DNA of 64,000 nucleotides from Curtobacterium sp. Leaf183 (GTDB lineage Bacteria > Actinomycetota > Actinomycetes > Actinomycetales > Microbacteriaceae). The first letter of the stretch is position 1. Each line of letters opens with the position of its first letter. Under the pieces are notes generated by a model, which did no database searches, was not told where the DNA came from, and saw only the letters and a list, made by a program, of their open reading frames with translations. Positions 7,836-15,675 of the stretch are shown piece after piece. Where the stretch lies: positions 886,321 to 950,320 of the forward strand of contig NZ_LMPO01000008.1 in assembly GCF_001424385.1 (NCBI RefSeq), in the 5' to 3' direction. A program made the position numbers and the translations under genes.

Positions 7836-8927
7836 GTGCACGTCGTGATCGCTCCGGACTCGTTCAAGGGGACCGCCACCGCCGCGGCCGTCGCCACCGC
7901 GATCGCCGAGGGCTGGGCCGAGGGACGACCCGACGACGTCCTGACCCTGGTGCCGATGGCGGACGGCGGCGAGGGGACGCTCACCGCGTTCGCCACGGCC
8001 TTCCCCGACGCCCGACATGTCCCGGTCACCGTCACCGGGCCGGCCGGCGACCCGGTCGACACGTGGTGGCTGTCACTGCCGGACGGCCGGGCGGTCGTCG
8101 AGCTCGCCGCGATGAGCGGCCTCCCATTGCTGACGACGCTCGAGCCGGACCGGGCGCAGACCACCGGGTTCGGCGAGGCGATCGTAGCCGCGCTCGACGC
8201 CGGAGCGACGGGGCTCGTGCTCGGCATCGGCGGGAGCGCCTCGACCGACGGCGGTGCGGGACTGCTCAGGGCCCTGGGGCTGTCGCTCGACGATGCGCCG
8301 GCGGGCGGATCACTGCTCGACGCCGCCGGTGACCACCCGATCGACACGACCGGGCTCCGACCACTCCCACCGCTCGGCGTCACCGTGCTGACCGACGTGA
8401 CCTCGCCGCTGCTGGGGCCGTCGGGCGCCGCCGCGGTCTTCGGACCGCAGAAGGGCGTGACCCCGGACCGCGTCGCCGTCCACGAGGACCGCCTGGCGCG
8501 GTGGGCCGCACGGTTCCCGGATGTCGACCCCGACCTCCCCGGTGCCGGCGCCGCGGGCGGGGCGGGGTTCGGACTGCTGGTGTGGGGCGCGACGCTCGCG
8601 GGTGGCGCATCGGCCGTCGCCGGGGTGCTCGGGCTGCCGGACGCGATCGCGGACGCCGACGTCGTGGTCACGGGCGAGGGCCGCTACGACGGACAGTCGG
8701 CGGCAGGGAAGGTGCCCTCGGTCGTGCTCGCCATGGCTGCCGATCGGCCGACGATGCTCGTCGCCGGCGAGGTCGACGCCCCGGTGGACGCCTTCGCCGC
8801 GGCGGCCTCGTTGACGGTCATCGCGACGCAGACGACGGGCGAGCCCGGGGACGCCATGACCGATCCGCTGCGGTTCGTGCGGATCGCGGGGCGACGGTTG
8901 TCGGCCCGCGTCGAACACAGCCGCTGA
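7836..8927 (+). CDS. Glycerate 2-kinase (GlxK/GarK family)
   Basis: The product has 363 residues, a typical length. It phosphorylates D-glycerate with ATP, feeding photorespiration-like glyoxylate or galactarate breakdown into lower glycolysis. Family marks are the start VVIAPDSFKGT, PMADGGEGTL near residue 45, and IGGSASTDGGAGLL in the middle, followed by the TGEGRYDGQSAAGK segment that contributes to the active site. The ATG at 7836 follows a 165-base gap containing a large hairpin. The gene stands alone apart from a small membrane protein 16 bases downstream, so the pathway cannot be deduced from context. Confidence 0.92.
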   Translation: MHVVIAPDSFKGTATAAAVATAIAEGWAEGRPDDVLTLVPMADGGEGTLTAFATAFPDARHVPVTVTGPAGDPVDTWWLSLPDGRAVVELAAMSGLPLLTTLEPDRAQTTGFGEAIVAALDAGATGLVLGIGGSASTDGGAGLLRALGLSLDDAPAGGSLLDAAGDHPIDTTGLRPLPPLGVTVLTDVTSPLLGPSGAAAVFGPQKGVTPDRVAVHEDRLARWAARFPDVDPDLPGAGAAGGAGFGLLVWGATLAGGASAVAGVLGLPDAIADADVVVTGEGRYDGQSAAGKVPSVVLAMAADRPTMLVAGEVDAPVDAFAAAASLTVIATQTTGEPGDAMTDPLRFVRIAGRRLSARVEHSR

Positions 8928-8943
8928 GCGTAGGCTCAGACGC

Positions 8944-9135
8944 ATGGCACGTACCTGGATCCGCCGACCGCACGTGCCCGTCCTGATCGGGGCGGCGGTG
9001 CTGCTGGTGGCGGGCGTCGTCCTGCTGATCAGTCCGCTGGACGGCCTGTTCGGCGCTCTGGCGTGGGTGCTGATCGTCGCGGCGATCGCGCTCGGGGTGT
9101 TGACGCTGTTCTTCTCCCGCGCTCCGAAGAGCTAG
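8944..9135 (+). CDS. Small two-helix membrane protein, unknown function
   Basis: The product has 63 residues. A short basic N-terminus (RTWIRRPH) leads to two hydrophobic helices, about residues 12-30 and 36-57, and the tail ends FFSRAPKS. It starts 16 bases after glycerate kinase on the same strand. No family was recognised. The hydrophobic pattern and clean spacing support a real gene. Confidence 0.6.
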   Translation: MARTWIRRPHVPVLIGAAVLLVAGVVLLISPLDGLFGALAWVLIVAAIALGVLTLFFSRAPKS

Positions 9136-9165
9136 CGCAGAGCCGCGCGGGCTCCGACTCGATCG

Positions 9166-9321
9166 TCAGAGGACGGGCTCGCCGAGGAAGTCAGCGTACG
9201 TGGGCTCGTCGACGTCCATGAAGTGGACGAGCCGGGCTTCGACGAGTGCGGTGATCTCGGCCGGCGAGCGCAGGCCGCGGCGGTGCCATTCGTGGGCGGG
9301 CAGGAGTGCTGTGGCGGTCAT
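9166..9321 (-). CDS. Small hypothetical protein (51 aa)
   Basis: An ATG at 9321 with GAAGGG about 8 bases upstream opens a 51-codon frame beginning MTATALLPAHEWHRRGLRSP and ending DEPTYADFLGEPVL. It is acidic toward the C-terminus, soluble, and shares no motif I recognise. It is divergent from the alcohol dehydrogenase gene, with 287 bases between them. An upstream in-frame ATG at 9336 is possible but its ribosome site is worse. The amino-acid composition looks like a real protein. Confidence 0.5.
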   Translation of the reverse strand: MTATALLPAHEWHRRGLRSPAEITALVEARLVHFMDVDEPTYADFLGEPVL

Positions 9322-9499
9322 GGGACAGCCCTTCATGAGCGGTGAAGCCCCTTGCTGACCGTGTCGTTCCGCTGTGCCATGGATCCGCAGGACGCGGACG
9401 GCATCGTGGCGACGGATTCGGTGTCGACCCGGTGTGGTCTCAACGGTACGACCGACCGGAGACACCACCAAAGCGGGTGCGCGAATGGGACCGAGACAC

Positions 9500-9522
9500 G
9501 GGCACCCCACTCCGGGGTGCCC
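9500..9522 (+). promoter_or_regulatory. Perfect hairpin in the leader region of the alcohol dehydrogenase gene
   Basis: GGGCACCCC (9500-9508), loop ACTCC, then GGGGTGCCC (9514-9522). It sits 87 bases before the TTG start. It may be an operator, an RNA attenuator or a terminator of upstream transcripts. No T-run follows. Confidence 0.45.
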
Positions 9523-9608
9523 TGATGGAGCCCCCCACACGAGGGAGCGCTCCAGGAAGATGGACGAGGGTCGGATCCGACCCCACCCGCATCCCCACGA
9601 GGAGACCA

Positions 9609-10652
9609 TTGCGAACCGTCAACGCGTACGCGGCCCCGTCTGCCACCGAGCCGCTCGTCAAGACCACCATCACCCGTCGTGACGTCGGCCCGGACGACGT
9701 CATGATCGACATCGCCTACGCCGGCATCTGCCACTCGGACATCCACACCGTCCGCGGCGAGTGGGGCCCCATCGAGTACCCGCAGGTCGTCGGCCACGAG
9801 ATCGTCGGCCACGTCACCGAGGTCGGCGCGAACGTGACCAAGCACCAGGTCGGCGACCGTGTCGGCGTCGGCTGCATGGTGAACTCCTGCGGCGAGTGCG
9901 AGCAGTGCCTCGCCGGCCAGGAGCAGTACTGCCTCAAGGGCAACATCGGCACCTACGCGAGTGTCGACGTGGACGGCTCGACCACGCAGGGCGGCTACTC
10001 CCAGGCCGTCGTCGTGGACCAGGACTTCGTCCTGCGCGTCCCCGAGTCGCTCGACATCGAGAAGGTCGCGCCGCTGCTCTGCGCCGGCATCACGACCTAC
10101 TCGCCGCTGCACCACTGGAAGGCCGGCCCCGGCACGAAGGTCGCCGTGATCGGCATGGGCGGCCTGGGACACATGGCCGTCAAGATCGCCGTCGCGCTCG
10201 GCGCCGAGGTCACCGTCCTGTCGCAGACCACGTCGAAGGAAGCCGACTCGCTGCGCTACGGCGCGAAGGCCCACTACGCCACCAAGGACGCCGACACCTT
10301 CGAGCAGCTCGCCAACTCGTTCGAGCTCATCATCAACACGGTGTCGGCGAAGCTCGACATGCAGGCCTACCTCGGTCTGCTCAAGGTCGACGGCACGCTC
10401 GTCAACGTGGGCGCCCCACCCGAGCCCCTCGACGTGCCGGCGTTCGCGCTGATCCCGCGCCGCCTGAGCTGGGCCGGTTCGGCCATCGGCGGCATCGCCG
10501 AGACCCAGGAGATGCTCGACTTCTGCGCCGAGCACGACATCCTGCCGGAGACCGAGCTCATCAGCGCCGACCAGGTCAACGAGGCCTACGAGCGCGTGCT
10601 GTCCTCCGACGTGCGCTACCGCTTCGTAATCGACGCCGCGACGCTCGCGTAG
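9609..10652 (+). CDS. Zinc-dependent NAD(P) alcohol dehydrogenase (YahK / cinnamyl-alcohol-dehydrogenase type)
   Basis: The product has 347 residues. It reduces aldehydes or oxidises primary alcohols with NADP(H). The catalytic-zinc region has AGICHSDIH and the GHEIVGHV histidine. The structural zinc site is [15 protein letters not shown] with four cysteines. The Rossmann motif is [13 protein letters not shown]. The start is inferred to be TTG at 9609, because family members begin RTVNAYAA and GAGGAG lies 4 bases before it; no ATG or GTG fits. The family is well known and the substrate range is usually broad. A perfect hairpin lies in the leader. A long palindromic terminator follows. Confidence 0.92.
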   Translation: MRTVNAYAAPSATEPLVKTTITRRDVGPDDVMIDIAYAGICHSDIHTVRGEWGPIEYPQVVGHEIVGHVTEVGANVTKHQVGDRVGVGCMVNSCGECEQCLAGQEQYCLKGNIGTYASVDVDGSTTQGGYSQAVVVDQDFVLRVPESLDIEKVAPLLCAGITTYSPLHHWKAGPGTKVAVIGMGGLGHMAVKIAVALGAEVTVLSQTTSKEADSLRYGAKAHYATKDADTFEQLANSFELIINTVSAKLDMQAYLGLLKVDGTLVNVGAPPEPLDVPAFALIPRRLSWAGSAIGGIAETQEMLDFCAEHDILPETELISADQVNEAYERVLSSDVRYRFVIDAATLA

Positions 10653-10682
10653 CGACCGCTCCGCGTCGCTCCCGCGACGGAC

Positions 10683-10720
10683 ACGGGAGGCCCGGTGCCA
10701 GCTGGCACCGGGCCTCCCGT
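10683..10720. terminator. 38-bp perfect palindrome, bidirectional terminator (family copy A)
   Basis: The palindrome is perfect over 19 bases each side of CCAG|CTGG, with outer ends ACGGGAGGCCCGG. It lies between two convergent genes (alcohol dehydrogenase and GNAT). Near-identical copies occur at 16146-16195 and 27997-28042. Confidence 0.8.
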
Positions 10721-10733
10721 TCGTCCGTGGTCG

Positions 10734-11354
10734 TCAGGGGAAGCCGCGGAACGTGACCGCGGGAGCCACGTCCCGCCACCCCGCCGACCGGTACAGCGCG
10801 CGGCCCTGCTCCGACGCGAGCAGCAGCCCGATGTCCGCGCCCTGGGAGACGGACCACGCGGTGAGCCCGTCGACGACCCGCCGCCCGAGGCCCCGTCGTC
10901 GGAACGCCGGGTCCGTCTCGATCTTGTCGAACACCGCGTCGCGCCCCACGACGGCGACCTGTCCCCGCGCGGCGACCGCCCCGTCGAGCACCACGCGGAC
11001 GTGCGCGACGTCACCCGCCGGGGACGGTTCCACGAGCAGGTCCGACGGCAGCGGGACGGACGCGAGCCGGGCCTCCATGACGGTCTCGACGCGGGCGACG
11101 CGGTCCAGCCGGGCGAACGCGGCGAGCGCCTGCGGCTCGATCCCACCCACGACGGTCAGCCAGCTGGTGAAGCGCGGCTCGACCACGCGCGCGAGCCGGA
11201 CGGCCTCGGTCGGCGTGGGCTCCGCGACGACGAACTCCTCGTGCCGTGTCTCGGCGCCGACGACGACGCGCCAGCCCTCGCCGTCCCGCTGGACGGGCAT
11301 GCTCCGGGACCGCGCCCACCCCGTCACCCACCGCTCCACGAAGGCCTGATGCAC
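10734..11354 (-). CDS. GNAT family N-acetyltransferase
   Basis: The product has 206 residues from a GTG start at 11354. The C-terminal half carries the acetyl-CoA motif A (IETDPAFRRRGLGRRVVDGL) and the downstream LLLASEQGRALYRSAGW segment of GNAT enzymes. The N-terminal ~90 residues are a separate region without a recognised motif. The acceptor is unknown. It starts 10 bases after the beta-propeller gene's stop on the same strand and may end that operon's transcript at the palindrome 10683-10720. Confidence 0.85.
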   Translation of the reverse strand: MHQAFVERWVTGWARSRSMPVQRDGEGWRVVVGAETRHEEFVVAEPTPTEAVRLARVVEPRFTSWLTVVGGIEPQALAAFARLDRVARVETVMEARLASVPLPSDLLVEPSPAGDVAHVRVVLDGAVAARGQVAVVGRDAVFDKIETDPAFRRRGLGRRVVDGLTAWSVSQGADIGLLLASEQGRALYRSAGWRDVAPAVTFRGFP

Positions 11355-11364
11355 GCCTCTGACG

Positions 11365-12765
11365 CTAGCCGACCTCGTCGCCGCTCGGCAGGGCGCCGCA
11401 CCAGTCGACGTCCTCGCCGGCGAGCGACGCCTCGAGCGCGCCGCTTTTCGCGTCGACCACGCTGACCAGCGAGGCGCCGCTCGACTTCGTCTCGAGGGCG
11501 ACGAACTGACCGTTCGGGGACGGGCAGACGGCCGTCAGGGTCGCGTCGTCCGGGATCGAGACGGGCAGCCGGGAGGCCCTGGTGCCGTCGACGCGCACGA
11601 TGCGGCTGGCGATGGTGCCGTCGGAGCGGACCGAGCCCACCGTGCGCAGGTACGTCTCGTCCGTCAGCTGGGCGATGCGACCGAGGTACGCCGCGTCGGT
11701 GCTGCCCGCCGGCGCGGTGATCGCCGTCCGCTTGCCGTCCGTCAGGTCGACTCGCTGGATGCCGGTCCCCGACTCGACCACGGCCGTGGTGCCCGTGCCG
11801 ACGAAGCCGTGCAGGTAGGTCGCGGAGCCGAGCCGAACGGCGTCGACCCGTCCGCTCATGTCGACGAGGAACAGCTCGTCGTTGCCCGTCCGCACCAGAG
11901 CGCTCTCGGTGCGTGGGACGTACGCCCACTGGGTCACGGTCATCGGCACGGCACCCGTGGTCGGCTTGCCGTCGGCCGCGATCGGCTGCGGCAGGTGCGT
12001 CCCCGTCATGTCGACGACGTACAGCCCGACATCGCGGGACTGCCCGGTCGCGGTGTCGGCGTACTGGAACCCGAACGAGGCGCCGTCGTCCGACGCGTGC
12101 AGCGCCGACGCCGACCCGCGGCTGCTCGGCATCGTGAGGTGCTCGACGGGGGCGTCCCGGTCCTCGACGCCGTTCCGCAGCGGCACGATGTCGATCCGCG
12201 AGTCGCCGACCGCGCTGTCCCGCATGACCACCAGGGCGCGGCTGAGCCGGACGTACCCGGTGATGCCCTCGCCGCGGTACACCGTCGTCGCACCCGACGC
12301 GTCGAGCGACCGCCGCACGATCCGGTCGTCCCCGCCGTCGGACGCCGGGACCAGCGCGAGGACGTCGGTGCTGCCCGTGCGGATCGTGGCGCGGAGGTCC
12401 GCCGTCGCGGCCTGTCCGGGTGCCCGCGCATCGGTCACCGTCACCGTGTAGTCGCGGTCGTACTCGAGCGGCCCGGAGAACTCGACCGCGACCGTGTTGC
12501 CGCTCGACGTCACGGTGTGCGCGGCGGCCGGGCTCACCCGCACGTCGCTCGCGGTGACGCGCTGCAGGGCCTGGTTCGCCGTGATGATCACCCGCTGGGC
12601 CGGACGCGACACGATGCCGGACGCGTCGTACGACACCGCCCTGAGCCGCGGGCCCTGCTGCGACCCGACGACCGCGGCGAGCGCGGCCACGACGACGAGC
12701 ACCAGGACCACGGCGACGAAGCGGCGGCGGAACCGGGTGGCGACGGGACGACGCTCAGTACTCAT
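11365..12765 (-). CDS. Membrane-anchored beta-propeller (TolB-like) protein
   Basis: The product has 466 residues. Residues about 12-32 form one transmembrane anchor (FVAVVLVLVVVAALAAVVGS) after a basic start, leaving the rest outside the cell. An Ig-like segment (about 45-135, with ITANQALQRVTASDVRVSP) precedes repeated blades with SPNGQFVAL and ASDDGASFGF, as in TolB/WD-type propellers. The ATG at 12765 overlaps the upstream gene's stop by 11 bases, so translation is coupled. With the permease and TIGR03943-type partner it forms a three-gene operon, and a role in the same extracellular or metal-related process is inferred. No catalytic motif is seen. Confidence 0.75.
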   Translation of the reverse strand: MSTERRPVATRFRRRFVAVVLVLVVVAALAAVVGSQQGPRLRAVSYDASGIVSRPAQRVIITANQALQRVTASDVRVSPAAAHTVTSSGNTVAVEFSGPLEYDRDYTVTVTDARAPGQAATADLRATIRTGSTDVLALVPASDGGDDRIVRRSLDASGATTVYRGEGITGYVRLSRALVVMRDSAVGDSRIDIVPLRNGVEDRDAPVEHLTMPSSRGSASALHASDDGASFGFQYADTATGQSRDVGLYVVDMTGTHLPQPIAADGKPTTGAVPMTVTQWAYVPRTESALVRTGNDELFLVDMSGRVDAVRLGSATYLHGFVGTGTTAVVESGTGIQRVDLTDGKRTAITAPAGSTDAAYLGRIAQLTDETYLRTVGSVRSDGTIASRIVRVDGTRASRLPVSIPDDATLTAVCPSPNGQFVALETKSSGASLVSVVDAKSGALEASLAGEDVDWCGALPSGDEVG

Positions 12766-13651
12766 AGGGGTCGTCCGGCTGCGCGATGGTCGTGACCGAG
12801 GCGGCACGGATGACGATCCGGACGTCGGAGGACTGGTCCGGGTTGGCCGCCAGGGCACCGGTGACCCTGACCCACCGGTTCTCCGCCGGGACGGTGCCGT
12901 CGGTCGACACCCCGAGCCCGACGGGCTGTGCGTCGACGGCGCAGCAGCTGATGACGAACCGAGTCAGGGTGAACGAGTCCCCCTGGCCCGGCACCACGAA
13001 CCCCGTCAGCTCCACCCGCTTGCCGACCAGCGAGCTGGTGTCGGTCGTCTGCCGGATGACCGCCGCCCAGTCCTTGACGCCGTAGCCCGACGTGTCAACG
13101 GACCCGCTGCCCAGGAGCGACACCGGGGTGTCCGAGCCCGTCGCGTTCGACAGCGTGGCGGAGTCGACGCTCCGCTGCTGCGCCGTGCGGGCGGAGAGCG
13201 TCGTCGGCGGCAGGACGAGCATGGCCGCGGTGACGCCGATCGTGGCCAGCGCCGCGAGGCCGCCGAGCAAGGCCCGAGCCGCGCGGGAGGCCCCTGCGGC
13301 CCGGGTCGGCGATGCGTCGTCCGGTCCGGCGTAGTCGTGGGTGTGGCCCGCCCCCCGCGCCACGACGAGCAGTCCTGCAACGGACGCCGGGACCGCGACG
13401 ACGGCGAGCACCACCGTGAACAGCGAGTATCGCGGGTTGATGTACAGGTCGAGGTGCCCGGAGACGGCGAGCCAGAGCGTGCAGAGCGCGACGGCCAGCA
13501 CGGACCCGAGGCCGAGCAGCGCCGGTCCGCGCCGGGTGTGCTCGGTGTCGGACGGGTGTCCCGTGTCGGACGGGTGTCCGGTGTCGGACGGGTCTCCCGT
13601 GTCGGACGGGTGTCCCGTGTCGGACGGGTGTCCGGTGTCAGACGAGGACAT
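12755..13651 (-). CDS. TIGR03943 / YcgQ-type membrane protein with a hexapeptide-repeat N-terminus
   Basis: The product has 298 residues. Residues about 4-38 are near-perfect copies of SDTGHP, encoded by an 18-bp DNA repeat. Three hydrophobic helices follow (LGLGSVLAVALCTLWLAVSG; SLFTVVLAVVAVPASVAGLL; ALLGGLAALATIGVTAAMLV). The soluble C-terminal domain contains the family hallmark FVISCCAVDAQPVGL with paired cysteines. The family partners with an ArsP/YcgR-type permease, which is the upstream gene, overlapping by 14 bases; a role in metal or thiol chemistry is suspected for the family but unproven. Start 13651 is set by that overlap. Confidence 0.88.
   Translation of the reverse strand: MSSSDTGHPSDTGHPSDTGDPSDTGHPSDTGHPSDTEHTRRGPALLGLGSVLAVALCTLWLAVSGHLDLYINPRYSLFTVVLAVVAVPASVAGLLVVARGAGHTHDYAGPDDASPTRAAGASRAARALLGGLAALATIGVTAAMLVLPPTTLSARTAQQRSVDSATLSNATGSDTPVSLLGSGSVDTSGYGVKDWAAVIRQTTDTSSLVGKRVELTGFVVPGQGDSFTLTRFVISCCAVDAQPVGLGVSTDGTVPAENRWVRVTGALAANPDQSSDVRIVIRAASVTTIAQPDDPYEY
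13541..13640 (-). repeat. 18-bp tandem repeat inside the YcgQ-type gene
   Basis: About six copies of an 18-base unit around GTGTCGGACGGGTGTCCC encode consecutive SDTGHP hexapeptides. Copies differ at one or two positions, giving one SDTGDP. The unit length preserves the frame, so copy-number change would alter tail length without breaking the protein. Confidence 0.9.
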
Positions 13652-14663
13652 TCATCACCAACCCCACGGCAGCGGCGAACAGGACGCAGACGACGCTCAG
13701 CAGCACCAGGAAGCGCGTGCGGAAGGTCGTCCGGAGGAGCGCGATCATCTTCACGTCGATGATCGGCCCGATGATGAGGAACGCCGTGATCGCCCCGGGC
13801 AGGAACGTCGAGGCGAACGACAGCGCGAAGAACGCGTCGACGTTCGAGCACAGCGACACCGTCATCGCCAGGAGCATCATCGCCAGGACGGAGAGCACGG
13901 GGTTGCTGCCGATCGCGACGAGGGTGCTGCGCGGCACCGCGACCTGGATCGCCGCCGCGAGCCCCGCGCCGACGAACAGGGCGGGCATCATCGTCGCGGT
14001 CTCGCCGCCGAACTGCGCCGCGCTCTCCCGCCAACGGTTCCGCGGTGCGACGGCGCCGACGGCAGCGCGGCACCGGGCCTCGAACGCGGGGAGCAGCAGG
14101 TCGGCCGGGCGACGGTGCGCCGCCACGATCCACCCGACCAGGTTCGCCACGACGAACCCGCCGACGATGCGGACGGGCAGGATCCAGCCGGACCAGCCGA
14201 AGGCCTGGGCGGTGCTGACGATGACGAGCGGGTTGAGGATCGGCGCCGCGACCAGGAACGTGACGGCCTCGGCGGGGGTGAACCCGCGGAGCATCAGGCC
14301 GCGGGCGAGCGGGACGTTGCCGCACTCGCACACCGGGAACAGCATGCCGATCAGCGAGATCACTGCGCGTCGCGGCATCGGCCTGCTCGGCAGGACGCGC
14401 TCGAGCGCCCCCTGCGGGACCCAGACCTCGACGACGATCGACAGCACGATGCCGAGCACCACGAACGGCAGGGACTCGACGACGACGCTGATCGCCAGGG
14501 TCAGGAAGTCCTGCACCACGTCGGGGAGCCCGGCGTTCCCGACGGACGGGGTGACGAGCCGGATGCCGAGCAGCACGACGACGGCGAGCAGCACGAGCCC
14601 GGGGCCGGTCAGGGTCCGGCTGCGCTGCTGCTGCGGCGGCGTGGTGGTGGTGCGCGTCGTCAC
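13638..14663 (-). CDS. ArsP_1/YcgR-type permease (DUF318)
   Basis: The product has 341 residues from a GTG at 14663, 20 bases after the TetR stop. It has about eight to ten transmembrane helices. The family marks are SLPFVVLGIVLS, LFPVCECGNVPLARGL (CECG pair in a membrane loop), VAAPILNPLVIVSTAQAFGW and SLCSNVDAFFA. It is the partner of the TIGR03943 protein; their genes overlap by 14 bases. The ArsP group includes organoarsenical exporters; the YcgR subgroup is of unproven substrate. The Cys pair and the Asn-Pro motif in the helices are plausible substrate contacts, which is inference. Confidence 0.88.
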   Translation of the reverse strand: MTTRTTTTPPQQQRSRTLTGPGLVLLAVVVLLGIRLVTPSVGNAGLPDVVQDFLTLAISVVVESLPFVVLGIVLSIVVEVWVPQGALERVLPSRPMPRRAVISLIGMLFPVCECGNVPLARGLMLRGFTPAEAVTFLVAAPILNPLVIVSTAQAFGWSGWILPVRIVGGFVVANLVGWIVAAHRRPADLLLPAFEARCRAAVGAVAPRNRWRESAAQFGGETATMMPALFVGAGLAAAIQVAVPRSTLVAIGSNPVLSVLAMMLLAMTVSLCSNVDAFFALSFASTFLPGAITAFLIIGPIIDVKMIALLRTTFRTRFLVLLSVVCVLFAAAVGLVMNVLV

Positions 14664-14682
14664 CGGGACAGGATAGGTGGCG

Positions 14683-15249
14683 TCAGTGTCCGGCGAGCGC
14701 GGCGACGTGCCGGTCGAGCAGGTCGATCGCCCACCCCGTGTCAGCACCGGGCGGCAGCCGGACGACCTGCATCGCGAGGCCGTCGACCAGCGCGTGGAGC
14801 CGGCAGGCCTCGTACTCCATGTCGGCGCTCGCCACCCCCACCGCGCGGAGGACCCGACCGCACAGGTCCTGCATGTCCGCGACGACCCGGTCGTGGAACG
14901 GCCGGAGCTCGGTGTCCGTCAGAGCCGCGGTGCCGAGTGCCAGGTACACGTCGAGCTCGATGCGGCGTTCTTCGTCGAGGGGCAGCAGCTCGACGAGCAC
15001 CGCGTGCGCGTAGTCGACGCCGGCGAGGCCGGTGGGCAGGGCGTCCACCCGGGCGGCGGTGCCGTCGAAGACGAGCGTCAGGGCGTGCTCGCGGACGCTG
15101 GCCTGGGTCGGGAAGGTGTAGCGGACCGTGCTCGGCGCGAGCCCGGCCTCCGCCGCGACGTTCCGGACGCTCAGCGCACCGAGCCCGTCCCGCGCGAGCA
15201 CCCGACAGGCCGCCTCGGACACGGTCCTGCGGCGTTCGTCGACGTCCAT
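14683..15249 (-). CDS. TetR family regulator of the SMR pump pair
   Basis: The product has 188 residues from the ATG at 15249; a GTG at 15261 would add four. The DNA-binding domain is at the N-terminus (RRRTVSEAACRVLARDGLGA, then NVAAEAGLAPSTVRYTF). The C-terminal domain resembles TetR_C of drug-sensing repressors. It is divergent from a paired SMR pump with two similar dyad operators between the genes, so it most likely represses itself and the pump and is released by a pump substrate. It is also 20 bases upstream of the permease operon on the same strand and may be co-transcribed with it. Confidence 0.88.
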   Translation of the reverse strand: MDVDERRRTVSEAACRVLARDGLGALSVRNVAAEAGLAPSTVRYTFPTQASVREHALTLVFDGTAARVDALPTGLAGVDYAHAVLVELLPLDEERRIELDVYLALGTAALTDTELRPFHDRVVADMQDLCGRVLRAVGVASADMEYEACRLHALVDGLAMQVVRLPPGADTGWAIDLLDRHVAALAGH

Positions 15250-15269
15250 GCTGCGAGCCACCCGATCAT

Positions 15270-15289
15270 TGTGGCACGACTGTGCGACA
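15270..15289. promoter_or_regulatory. TetR operator 1 (dyad)
   Basis: TGTGGCACGACTGTGCGACA has the dyad TGT-n-GCAC-GACT-GTGC-n-ACA with perfect arms. The right-hand copy (15314-15333) is the same site in inverted orientation; bases 15274-15289 and 15314-15329 are exact reverse complements. Confidence 0.65.
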
Positions 15290-15313
15290 TCGTGCTAGAA
15301 CTGGTCTGGTCGT

Positions 15314-15333
15314 TGTCGCACAGTCGTGCGGGA
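15314..15333. promoter_or_regulatory. TetR operator 2 (dyad)
   Basis: TGTCGCACAGTCGTGCGGGA carries the same GCAC-n4-GTGC core as operator 1, with centres 44 bases apart (about four helical turns). It lies 27 bases before the SMR start codon. The outer half is less perfect (GGA in place of ACA). Confidence 0.6.
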
Positions 15334-15359
15334 ACGCTCGTGATCGAAGGAGGAACGTC

Positions 15360-15674
15360 ATGGCCTGGGTCGTCCTGGTCCTGTCCGGCGTGCTGGAAGC
15401 GGTGTGGGCCACCGCACTCGGCGCGTCGAACGGCTTCAAGAAGGTGGTGCCGTCGATCGTCTTCGTCGCCGGCATGGCGCTGAGCATGGTCGGCCTGGCG
15501 TTCGCGATGACCGCAATCCCGGTCGGCACCGCCTACGCGGTGTGGGTCGGGATCGGCGCCTCGCTGACGGTCCTCGTCGCCGTGGTCCGTCGACAAGAGG
15601 CGGCGTCCGTCGCCCGCATCGGCCTCGTGCTCGGGCTCGTCGCCTGTGTCATCGGCCTCAAGGTGGTGAGCTGA
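15360..15674 (+). CDS. SMR multidrug efflux subunit 1 (EmrE/EbrA/YkkC-like)
   Basis: The product has 104 residues and four transmembrane helices, the length of SMR proteins. The conserved helix-1 glutamate is in SGVLEAVWATALGAS, and helix 3 has the GTAYAVWVGIGA packing motif. SMR proteins swap protons for cationic drugs as dimers. The next gene is a second SMR starting 1 base after this stop, so the pair probably forms an obligate heterodimer of opposite topologies. AAGGAGGA precedes the ATG. TetR operators lie just upstream. Confidence 0.93.
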   Translation: MAWVVLVLSGVLEAVWATALGASNGFKKVVPSIVFVAGMALSMVGLAFAMTAIPVGTAYAVWVGIGASLTVLVAVVRRQEAASVARIGLVLGLVACVIGLKVVS

Positions 15675-15675
15675 G

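Noticed and set aside
9322..9608. Riboswitch in the alcohol dehydrogenase leader
   Set aside because: Only one simple hairpin is visible, with none of the conserved cores of riboswitch classes I know.
13341..15359. Long N-terminal extension of the first SMR gene
   Set aside because: The frame is open far upstream but is antisense to the permease operon; the SMR family starts at MAWVVLVLSG with its own ribosome site at 15360.
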